From Lasiosphaeria ovina (taxonomy: Eukaryota; Ascomycota; Sordariomycetes; Sordariales; Lasiosphaeriaceae): 64,000 bases of DNA. The stretch's first letter is position 1, and every line of letters begins with the position of its first letter. A program made the translations under genes and the position numbers. Shown here in pieces: positions 17,847 to 27,114 of the stretch. The notes beneath the pieces were generated by a model. It was not told the origin of the DNA, did no database searches, and worked only from the letters and a program-made list of their open reading frames with translations. Location of the stretch: assembly GCA_033439765.1 (NCBI GenBank), contig JAULSN010000003.1, positions 992,001-1,056,000 on the forward strand, written 5' to 3'.

Positions 17847-19679
17847 ATGGAACAAGCGAAGCCGGACCTTGTGCAGCTCCCTCGCCAGATACTTCGTCAC
17901 ATACTAGTCCACGCCGGCGTAGCACAGGCTGATGGCCGGCCGTATACCTACCGCTTGGACGGGCCCAGAGACTGGAGCAGCTTTGACTTTTGGAGCAGCT
18001 TTGACCTTGGGAGCAGTTTAGACCCGCCGCCCGCACGCGACCTCGCCGGCCTTCTGCTCTCTTGCCGCGCCCTGCACCGCGAAACAGCCGTTGTTCTGTA
18101 CTCAGCCAACCGCTTTGTCATTTACTACTCGCGCCCGGGTTCCCTCGACCGTCTTCGCGCTCTGTCGCCAGTCGCCCTAGCCTCTCTGACCAGTTTAAAG
18201 ATTGTCCTCAACAGATTCCCGAACCGCCACCGGGTTGACTTGGTACATTTTACCCCTAGAAGCTACGATCTGCAATACAACAGCGGCACCTCTTGCTACC
18301 TTGACTTTGACGAACTCTTCGGTGGCTCCACAAATCACGCCAGCCGGCAGTGCCGCATACTGCCCCAAGACCAAGTTGGTCCTATGTTGGCCTTGGACTC
18401 GACGTTGCCGGCCAGGGTTGCATCCCTGGCCATGCTGGCCGAGTGGCACGACGCCGCGGCTTTCATGTCGTCCCGTGTTGGCGTCGGAAGCCTTGAGCTT
18501 GCCTTAGTCTGCGACATCGACCCGGGCCACGAATACGCTTTCGAGATAGCACATCTCGCCGTCAAACCTCTTGCCCTCTTCCTACCCCTCAAAGCCTGTC
18601 ATGTACGGCTTGCAAAAACACCGAACCGCCCACTCCAGAGCCTAGCTCGACAAGCCGTCATGCAAGCGCACCCTAGTGCCAAACCACCCTCTCTGAAGCC
18701 GGCTAACAGTAACATCTCGTCGCCCCTGGCAAGTCTTCCTGCCGAGCTGCGTGTCCGCATCCTCGAATATACCGACTTGGTCGCCCCCTGGAAGGAAGTC
18801 ACGTACAGCAGAGAGGACCGCGGCTACCTAGTCTGCCACGCGTCGCATGAAGTCGAGTGCCCACTCGACGACCCCGATATGAATGTCGACTGTTTCTGCC
18901 GCCGCCGGCACGCCGCCTTCTCCGTTACCTGTAGCTGCTGGGCTCCCCCAACCGACCTATTTCTCGTCTCCCGTGCCCTGTGCCGCGACGCCCAGTTCGT
19001 CTTCTTCTCGACGAACCGTTTCGTCGTCCACGACTCCAACGCTACCCGTGGACCGCATCTACCCTCCAGGTTGCCTAGGCCTCCCCGGATCCCAGACGGT
19101 GACACAGCCACCAGCAGCACCGTGATGTGTTTCTACCCGTTTGACCGCTTCGCTGCTTCAGAGTTCCTCAGGGACGTGGTGCCCACACACTGCCTCGCCC
19201 ACCTCTGCTTCCTCGAGCTGGTTTTCCCCGCCTACGAACCCGACGTCTGGCCGCATTGGGAACACGCCTCGCTCCAGGACTGGCGCGCCACCCTCTTCTG
19301 GGCCCGTTCCAGAATCACCGCGCCCGCGCTTACCGTCCGCATCGTCATAGGCACCCCTAAAAAAGCCTACAGCCGCCAGTACCCACACGATGACCAGGTC
19401 GCCAAAATCCTCAACGGATACGAGTGCATCCTGACCCCGCTCAGACAGTTGGTCACGGGCAGCGAAGGCCTGCGAGCCCTCCATGTGCAGCCGGCACACC
19501 CCTGGCGCTGGACCCGTGAGGCGCTCGACGTGTTTCGGCGCCCCGACGACGTGAGACTGTTGGGTGAGCGGGCGGGTGAGGCCGACCGCGGCCTTCAGGA
19601 GCGCTACGTGCGGAGCCTTCTCCAGCGCAATGATGTAAGCGCCGCCGCCCACGAGCGCGGCAAGGCCGAGCCGAGCTAG
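17847..19679 (+). CDS. F-box-like fungal protein with two homologous halves, 610 aa
   Basis: One intronless frame from ATG 17847 (ttccaccATGG). The first half opens DLVQLPRQILRHILVHAG, an F-box-like LP..(I/L)...I pattern, then LLLSCRALHRETAVVLYSAN and RFVIYY, a signature of many uncharacterised fungal F-box-like proteins. The second half starts at about residue 290 with PLASLPAELRVRILEYTDL and repeats the arrangement (DLFLVSRALCRDAQFVFFST, NRFVVHD). A Cys cluster (VDCFCRRRHAAFSVTCSCW) lies between them. F-box proteins recruit substrates to SCF ubiquitin ligases; whether this one binds Skp1 is unknown. A truncated paralogue lies at 26710-27114. Three 18-bp repeats encode WSSFDF/WSSFDL/GSSLDP near residue 44-59. 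Confidence 0.8.
   Translation: MEQAKPDLVQLPRQILRHILVHAGVAQADGRPYTYRLDGPRDWSSFDFWSSFDLGSSLDPPPARDLAGLLLSCRALHRETAVVLYSANRFVIYYSRPGSLDRLRALSPVALASLTSLKIVLNRFPNRHRVDLVHFTPRSYDLQYNSGTSCYLDFDELFGGSTNHASRQCRILPQDQVGPMLALDSTLPARVASLAMLAEWHDAAAFMSSRVGVGSLELALVCDIDPGHEYAFEIAHLAVKPLALFLPLKACHVRLAKTPNRPLQSLARQAVMQAHPSAKPPSLKPANSNISSPLASLPAELRVRILEYTDLVAPWKEVTYSREDRGYLVCHASHEVECPLDDPDMNVDCFCRRRHAAFSVTCSCWAPPTDLFLVSRALCRDAQFVFFSTNRFVVHDSNATRGPHLPSRLPRPPRIPDGDTATSSTVMCFYPFDRFAASEFLRDVVPTHCLAHLCFLELVFPAYEPDVWPHWEHASLQDWRATLFWARSRITAPALTVRIVIGTPKKAYSRQYPHDDQVAKILNGYECILTPLRQLVTGSEGLRALHVQPAHPWRWTREALDVFRRPDDVRLLGERAGEADRGLQERYVRSLLQRNDVSAAAHERGKAEPS
17974..18027 (+). repeat. 18-bp coding minisatellite, three units
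   Basis: GGAGCAG starts recur at exactly 17974, 17992 and 18010, coding (W/G)SS(F/L)D(F/L/P) within the F-box-like protein. The truncated paralogue has only one such unit (WSSLEF). Confidence 0.85.
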
Positions 19680-20164
19680 AGCGTTTGGCAGCGAGCGATG
19701 GGTTGATGGCCACAGCTGCTACGCTGACCCCCTGTTTCGAAAATGAAGCATGGGAGATTCTACCTGGTCTGATCTGATCTGATCTGATCTAACCTGACAG
19801 TTTAACAGAGCCGTCCGTCAAATAATACCCTCATATGCTATCAACGCGTCTGATGAGGGATTTTGGTGACGACGGCGCTTAAGATATTGAAAATAACAGC
19901 CCTCGCTGTTGGATTCCGGTCTACCTTTCAAGGGAGTTGCGCCTAATACCTATGTTATTGGGAGTACACGTCTGGATGGTTGGTTGTGCTCGTTGAGAAA
20001 CTGAGGTTAGTGGAGGACTGTAGAAAGCCAAGATTAGTAAAGTTTGGACTCTTGGACTGTCTTTTGATGGGATTGGGATCGGCGACTTGCAGCGGACGAG
20101 TTATTATTGCTCGCGGATTTACTTGTTTGTTGCCTCGCTTTCTTGTTTCTCTTTTTTCCTTTTT

Positions 20165-20196
<32 letters not shown>

Positions 20197-20548
20197 CCTG
20201 GATTTGCGTTCGGAAAGGTATACACAATGATATCCACGCATGTCACGGCACTATGGACGAGGCGAGAAGTAATTCATAGAAATGGGAGATGCTTTATATA
20301 AAACAAGAAAATGGGATACAGCCCGAACCAATTGCAATCTTTCCTTCTCTAATTAACCAACTATCTCACGTCGGATTTACTTTTCCCTTAGCTTTTTGGA
20401 GGGAAATTCAGGTAGTCTCCGAAAGGAAGCGAAATACTTTTATTATCAATCACAAACCCTTGTCCGCCCCTCGCGCCAGAAAGTACCGTATAACCTATAG
20501 TCTAATCTCACTTGGATGTACCCCCTTCGATAATTCAGAAGCCAGCTA
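19680..20548. other. Convergent intergenic region with simple repeats
   Basis: (GATCT)n at about 19767-19791 and a homopolymer junction of 15 T then 21 G at 20160-20195. It lies between the 3' ends of the F-box-like gene and pseudokinase copy E. No gene seen. Confidence 0.6.
20160..20195. repeat. T15-G21 homopolymer junction
   Basis: Fifteen T are directly followed by twenty-one G. The exact length may be an assembly estimate. Confidence 0.8.
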
Positions 20549-22621
20549 CTACTTCGCCGGGGCCTGATGAGCGGCGGCAGCGGCAATATTATTGTTGAGC
20601 TCTGCCGTCTCGTCGGCCGTCAAATCGTTATCTCTCCCTCTCTTATTGGGGTTAGTCGTGGTAGGGGTCGAAGAGCGGGACGCGACCGACGCCGCCGTGC
20701 GCTTGGGTGCCCTTGCCGTTACGGTTGCATTTGTTTGGGAAGCCTTGCTAGTCGCCTGTTGTGCTGGCCCGCCGGCCCCGCCGGCAGGTGGGCTTGCTGC
20801 TGTCGGGTCGAGCCCGAACAGGGTCTCGGGGTCTCTGGCATGTTCTTCCGCGATTGCGAGTACTTGTGCTGCCGTTGGGCGTTTGTCAGATTCAGTCGCC
20901 AGCATAGCTCCGATCATAGGCCCTAGGCAGCCTCTATTGACGAGGAGGCCAATCCGCCGCCACCAGTTAGACGTATTTTCCTTCTCGGTATTGGTATACT
21001 TGTCATCAAAGGCCACATTGAAATTCTTTGTGATGCAGTGGTTCTTGAACTCTTGGAGCGTCCAATCCCAAGGTTTTTTATGCTGCAAGGGTAAAAGTTG
21101 TCGGACCTGAGCCAAAAGAAGACCGGCCCGCCATACGTCAGATTTCGCGCTAATGGGCAGTGACGCTGAGCCCTTGTTTACTCTCTCTTCTGGCGTCATC
21201 GTGAAGTCGAATTCCATGATTGTCTTGGAGAAATACTCAAAACCTCTTTGGTTATCCCTCGAGCCAGTTTGGCCAACCAAGAAATAGTCCCCAGGGCCAA
21301 GGAAGAATCTGAGTCTTGTTGATTCGGTATGATAAGGCGAAATATCCCAGAATATATTTCTAGGTTGTATGTTGCGGTGGATCAAATTTTGGCTAGATAG
21401 GTACTCTAGCGCGCTGGAAAGGTGGTGGAGCAAGTCACCCGGCCAGCAGGCATTGATAGACTTTCGAAAGTCCGACTTCATCAAGGCCTCAACATTGCCA
21501 ATACCAGGCGAAAAATAGGTCCTATCGATAAACGAAACCGTCCGGTGAAGGATACCATCCTACAAGCACTCTATATCAGTAACATGACTCTGGTTCCACT
21601 AACAGAAGGGGCTAGAAGCATCACACACATGGACCAAACGACTCGCCAGTCTCTTATCTGAAGCTAGTTGTTGGTTCCAATCCTGGGCTTCTTTCAGGCT
21701 GTCAGGGGGGCCCTGTTCTTTTTTTCTGAATCGTTCCAGGACAATATAGACTTTCCCAGTGAGCACGTGGCAGGAACTAAAGACTTTGCCGTATCTAGTC
21801 CTGGACTGTGTCTGGTATCTATATAACTGCGGCTCGTCAGGCTTGCTTTACGTCGTCGTCGACTCGTCTTTTAGCTCAAGACATAGACGGTTTGATGCTG
21901 TAATCAGTTGTATACAGGCCATGACCGGATCGTCAAGGATCGGGGGTGCCCACACAAAAGTGAACAAGGCTCCCCGATTGTTTTCATAGCGGCCTCCGAT
22001 ACGAATGCATAGCTCCTCGACAGCCTCGGGCGTCCCACCGGTATTGCTGGTCTGCACAGGACGGGCGCGCTCCCTCGGGATGAGATGACGTTCGGCTTCC
22101 AATATTCTGTCGCAAGCTGGTTGGCCCTTTCTGTACGCATAAAAGCCGACCTCACTAGACTCTCGAGTCTCATTTACTAGCATAATCTCTCCCATTGGTT
22201 GTGTTAGGACGATGGATAGATGACGATCGTAGGACTTTCCACTATCCCGAATGGCGGGACCTTTTTCGGGTACTGAATTGGCCCCGTCCAGGAGAAACAC
22301 ATCGTTGTCCTGTTTTTTTACTCCCATGGTCAACAAGCGACCCCTTGGCGTTCCCGGTTGCACGGTCTTGAGCGAATAAACGCAGATGATGAATTTCAAG
22401 TTCGGTTTTTCCGAAATGTTTCTGCCATCGCGGGCGACAGCTGAACCGTCTTCCTTATAGGCCAAGATTTTTAAGCTCCCGGCTATGTAGTTCTGTTTGC
22501 AAATATTTCGCGCTTTTTCATTTCCTGGAGTGAGGTAAAACACGGTGTCCTGGGGAAGCGATGTAGGGAGCCAGGAAGGCAGAACCGGATCAACACTCTG
22601 GGATGTGCCGACACCCGACAT
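20549..22621 (-). CDS. FHA-like domain fused to pseudokinase, copy E (probably 3 exons)
   Basis: ATG 22621 opens the FHA-like part: QDTVFYLTPGNEKARNICKQ, GRLLTMGVKKQDNDVFLLD, SYDRHLSIVL..GEIMLVNE, then GALFTFVW. A TAA at 21848-21850 and two further stops at about 21577-21617 precede the kinase C-lobe. Candidate introns at 21801-21851 (51 bp, GTAAAG..CCAG) and 21560-21628 (69 bp, GTGTGT..TGTAG, with TACTGAT branch site) remove all three stops and keep frame, giving about 650 residues, close to copy D. The kinase fold has YGKVFSSCHVLTGKVYIVLE, NLIHRNIQPRNIFWD (HRD to HRN, Lys to Gln), FFLGPGDYFLV for DFG and SAKSDVWRAGLLL, so it is a pseudokinase. The first intron is short on its 5' side; if it is not real, the gene is broken at that stop. 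Confidence 0.72.
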
Positions 22622-24312
22622 GCTAACGTCGTTGAGGCAGACGAGATGGTATTTTGCTCGGGATATTGCGGGAGGAGGAGAAGAGATTTAACCGACTATA
22701 TAATCTGAACTGCAGGTCTTGGAAGTCGGAAATTGGGAAATAGTGTTGACTGAACGGAAGGAAATATCCAGGTGCCCCTATGCACTATAAATAAAAAACC
22801 GAAAGTAAGAAGAACAAGTGAGACACAACATCCCATGCACCTTACCCAACAGTGCGGTCTCGCCAGAGTTCAGCTGTGCACGTCAAATAATGTGGTCAGG
22901 CCTGAAGACGCGGTCTGCCTAGCATCCCGGCCCCGAGATACGTCAACAGAGATACGAAGGTGTGAAGACGTCATGGAAATGGTTGATATGATATGGGAAA
23001 TGGTTGGTGGGCTGAATTGTGAGACGTCAGAAGGCTCGGGCCCTCAGGTTGGGACCTTCCGGCTCGTGAATACGCAGACACTGCAGGCCCTTTGCTCCGT
23101 GGGATGGTCAGGTAGCGAGGGGCCATTCTACTCCGACTTGGGCTGAGAAGACCATGTGCCATTTTGAAACAGTCGATTTCAAGGTGATGATGAATCCATG
23201 TTTTAGCCCATTCATAAGCTGACCAGGTACGAGCAAACTGTCGACTGTCAGCCCGGCCTGCCGACCGTTGCGTTCCATTCAGGCCTGCCGCTTATTATTT
23301 ACATTGGGACAGTAACCGCAAATGGCAAACGATGGACTGTGCTATCCCTGCTACTTCAGGTTCAATTTTGGTGAAAGGAAGTGGGACAAACGACTTGCGT
23401 CATAAGTGCCTTAATTTAGCCGCAGTCTTGTCCAAATAAGGTGGCTCGTAAATTCCCTAGTGCAAGGGTCGTTCGTTTCATATGTACTTAGTGTAGTAAC
23501 GCTCCCTTGCATGGGCTTTGGTAAAGCCAAGAGTAAGATGGGAGTCTTGGCGAGGGAGGCACAATGACGCCGCTTCCGAGTTCTCCATCGTTTGACGTTT
23601 GAATCGGTCAGGGCTCGGTTGGAATCGGGGACAGGTGCAAGCAAAACTGGGCTGCTTCTTCTGCTGGCTTCAGGAAGGACTGCAGCCTAGCATTAGCCTC
23701 ACCCAAGATGACGTTGAAGGCGGTGCATTGTGAAACTTAGCGTATTCAGCGAACCAACGACGTCAATTTCAAATCAAGGTTACGAGCGAGCAGTGGCACC
23801 AGTCGCTACCTTGAAAGGGACCTGGTTCCGCCAAAGATTGCCTCTCGCCCCTTGTTTTCAGTCCCTTGACTGTGACTTTATCTTTCGCTCCTCACATCTA
23901 GGTAGCGCGATTATTGTACTTCAGGTTGGAGACAGCCCAGCACATATACAGGGGACCGCCCTCACCCAAGTTAGATGTTTTATTGTCTTAAATCTTAATA
24001 CCTTGGGCTTGATCGCACATCTCCCGCTAAATCCTGCGCCTGGTGCAACATGTGCCTTAATCATGACGTCTCTGGCCACGGCTCGATCCAGGCTGAAACT
24101 GCGCACCCGTCATTCTGGTATCAGGCCAGACCATCATCAGCCTCTATGGCTTTACTTCAATATAACCACCATGCATTCACGTCCCATTAATAATTTCACC
24201 CTCCCATTGTTATTGACACTCTATTCAATACTCAATATCAACTTGCCGTCCCTGTTTCGTTGTGGTCGGTCAGAGACTCCTCTGTTTCCTTTCCCTTTCT
24301 AGACAACATACA
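22622..24312. other. Intergenic; contains an upstream block duplicated before copy H
   Basis: A TATATAG on the minus strand at 22696-22702 is a plausible TATA box for copy E, about 75 bases before its ATG. Bases about 23585-24180 are homologous to 28607-29205. Other frames here (for example 22772-23146 and 23730-24302) show no family resemblance. Confidence 0.55.
23585..24180 (+). repeat. Segmental duplication, left copy (5' flank of pseudogene F)
   Basis: Shared strings with 28607-29205 in the same order include GGTTGGAATCGG / CGTTGGAATCGG, CAGCGAACCAAC, GTCAATTTCAA, TTCAGGTTGGA, GTGTCTTAATTATGACGT / GTGCCTTAATCATGACGT, CTCGATCCA(G/A)GCTGAAACT and GGTATCAGGCCAGAC. The two blocks differ by scattered substitutions and indels. 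Confidence 0.85.
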
Positions 24313-25340
24313 GAATTACTGACAAGCTGTCGTCTCTCGTCCACCACCTCATCTACTATTGAGGAGCTATATCAAGATGTAGCCGTCTCGGATCCTCAAA
24401 AGCTTCCGGATAATACGCTGTTCTTTGTTTCCCCACGGAACATGGATGCACATATGATCTGCGAATACAACTGGTATATGAGTAAAGGCACACTACAGAT
24501 GAGAAGTTACAAGATTGATAGAGAAACAGAGAAACAGAGCAACAGAGACCAAAGCTGATCTCCTTGACGCCTTCAGCGATACCCTTGCAGAGACTTGGGA
24601 GGCAAATAACTGGATACATGCCATTCTCGTTGGCAACGATCTGCATCCCAAAAGACCGACGCTTCCGGTGGTCAACGTCGTACTTGATCACCTTGCTTAA
24701 GACAACCTTTAGTTTCTTGCCGCCGCTGCCGCCGGCTACTCATGGGCGCTATCGGTGTCGTGGCGCCCGATGACCGCGAGCTTTCCTCCTAGATCGAGGT
24801 TGGCCTCGAAAGCCGGGCGCTAATTAGCTTGTTATCCATTAGGACTGACCTAGACAACGATGTGCGTATCTCCCGCCCATTGACTATATCGGGCCCGACG
24901 GCGGAAGACCGCCCAAATACCACAAAAACCAGTGTTCCTTTACCATGGAACCTGAAGAAAAGATTCTTCTCGTTGAAGATGAGAGCGTAGCAGATACCCA
25001 GACCAGGTTTTACTGTGTCAATACACAAGACATGCGGGTCCATGACTTCACCTCGACTTCGGACCCCAACGGAGTTCGCCGCAAAGAAGTGATTAGGATC
25101 GTCAGCGTGAGCTTGCGTGTATCCCTTGGGCGCCGCCTCGAGAAAGAAACCTCGAGGGCCGCAATATTCACCTTGATGTGGAATGACGATATTTCTGTTT
25201 CGCTGGAGAAACGATTAGCAATCCCCTGTTCGCAAAGATCAACGCCAACTCTGGCGAGCGGAAGCATGAGGCCAAAGTCAAAGTCAAGACGGAGTCCAAA
25301 GCAGACAATACTATTAGCGGTAGTAATTAGCAAGAGCTTA
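24313..25340 (+). pseudogene. FHA-like family copy F, multiply frameshifted
   Basis: Motifs appear in order across changing frames: DNTLFFVSPRNMDAHMICEY (about 24412-24471), AILVGNDLHPKRPTLPVVNV (about 24622-24681), KYHKNQCSFTMEPEEKILLV (about 24924-24983), VSLRVSLGRRLEKE, AAIFTLMW, and FAKINANSGERKHEAKVKVK near 25227. All align with intact copy H at 29413-30423, including the H-specific strings VVGKDLQPKRP and LGRRPGDED. No ATG survives at the position equivalent to H's start. This is a decayed duplicate of H or of its ancestor, with the homologous 5' flank still attached. Confidence 0.85.
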
Positions 25341-25584
25341 TCTTTCTATCTTTTCTCCTCTCTCTACCTTGATTTATTATCACATTTGGGAAGGAAATAA
25401 GTATTTGGTATAATTAGGATCTAATTACCATATATTCATTCCCGGCATGATTCTATCGGTGCCGTTCGATCCTTAAACTCTTTACTATAGCGCGGTCAGC
25501 TCTTGGTTTTGTTTATCTCAGTACGATCATAGTGGTTGTATAAGCTATTTAACTCTGGTAATGGACGGTCTTGGGGAATCATTA

Positions 25585-26535
25585 TCTAGGGAATAAGGAG
25601 GCAGAGAGGATCTGTGATCTCACCTAGATATTCAAGAAATCATTGCCTATAATTCGCTGCAAAGTCGATCCGGAGGGAGTCAATGACCTGTTTAGCCTTG
25701 GTTACAACAAAGACGGCAAAGGTTTCGTGGACCCCGTACGAGATAACAGGGATTGGTCACCCGACATTGTAATCGGCCAAGATTTACGTTCCAAAATTAC
25801 GGGACGCCCTGTTGTCTTTTAGGAGGAGCAATGTAAACGACGTACGCCTCCCAGCGGATTCCTATATCGCACACGCCGGGTCTACCAGTGAGATGCCCAA
25901 AGGGGGTCAAGGCAGGGTGGAAAGATAGGATGGTAGGGAATACCCTACGAAGTACCACAGACGGAACTGTTTCTTCAGAATCGACCCAGCCAAGAATGCT
26001 GTGTTCCTTGACGACGAAACAGAGCCACACGAAGCCCAGACCACGTTTTATCCGGTCGTGCCGCCAAATAAAGACAAAGATGGAAAATTGCGGCGGGGAG
26101 GATTCCAAGAATCGAGTCACGTCGAAGCTGAAGATATGAAAAAGCCCCGTACATGACCCCAGGGATGAGGAACCCCCCGTGGACAAGCGTAGAGGGTGGG
26201 AAATTCCTGTCGACAATAACAACATGCTACACTTCAGTATTGGAGGGCCCGCGAACAAACCCGAGGGTGCCGCGTTTACGCTGGTGTGGAGTCCCGAAGC
26301 TTTGAATCCAGAGAAGCGCGCCCAGCTTCTCAGGCATCTTCTCTCAGAATGCTTGGACAAGAAGACAAATCCGAACCTGAGAGATTCCCCTGTTGTCCTG
26401 GAAGAACCCGCCTGGAAGAACCCGCCTCAGACAAAGAGGCAAAAAGCCTCGGGGTCGGCGGATAACAACAACAACCACAACAACAACAACCACAAGCGCC
26501 GGTCACTGCCCACGCGACAGCTCATCGTCCAGTAG
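25585..26535 (+). pseudogene. FHA-like family copy G, heavily degraded
   Basis: Fragments in several frames: GNKEAERICDL at about 25590, WSPDIVIGQDLRSKITGRPV, SNVNDVRLPADSYIAHAGST, YHRRNCFFRIDPAKNAVFLD followed by DETEPHEAQTTFYPVVPP, and an open stretch at 26179-26535 with MLHFSIGGPANKPEGAAFTL then VWSPEALNPEKR and a low-complexity Asn/His tail. It aligns with copy H throughout (WSPEAL is shared), so F, G and H form one sub-branch. The segment coding the first strand and the start codon is missing. It lies only about 245 bases after copy F in the same orientation, as a tandem copy. Confidence 0.82.
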
Positions 26536-26709
26536 GAGCAACAGCCAACGCAGTCCACCTCGCCGACAAAGAGACCCTGAAAAAGGGAGGAAAGCATACC
26601 CCGCCGCCTCCGAATGCCTCCGTTCTGGGGCTGCCAAGCCGCCGGCGGCAGTCCCGGTCCCGACCCCAGCAAAGACAAAGGCAGCGCCAACGCCAACTCC
26701 AACGCCAAG

Positions 26710-27114
26710 TCACACGGTGGAGTCTACCACGGACGTCCGCGCCGTCCCCCTCTCCTCCAACACCCCATCACGAGCAGAGAAGAAAGGGGCAGGAGATCTG
26801 TAATGGTGGTATAAAGGCTGATTGAGGACGGTATTCAGATTGGTTGGAGAGGCAAGGGCGGCTGACCATCGAGCGCGAAGAGGGCCAAGAGAACCCTGGC
26901 CCAAGTAAAAGATAACGAAGCGGTTGGCCGAGTATAGAATCGCGGCTGTTTCGTCGTAGAGGGCGCGGCAAGAGATCAGGAGGTCGGAGAAGTCGCCAAA
27001 CTCCAAGCTACTCCACTCTTTGTGCACATCAGCCCGTGCCACGCCGGTATAGACGAATATACAACGAAGGATCTGGCTTGGGAGCTGCACAAGGTCCGGT
27101 GTCGCTTGTTCCAT
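26710..27114 (-). pseudogene. Truncated paralogue of the F-box-like gene
   Basis: ATG 27114 opens MEQATPDLVQLPSQILRCIF, nearly identical in layout to the start of the gene at 17847 (MEQAKPDLVQLPRQILRHIL). It continues with SDLLISCRALYDETAAILYS and NRFVIFY, then loses similarity after about residue 100 and stops at 134 residues against 610 in the full copy. The second F-box-like half is absent. Its 3' end faces the 3' end of FHA-like copy G, 175 bases away, so the truncation probably happened when the two segments were joined. The short frame is open and could in principle make a stub protein. Confidence 0.75.
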
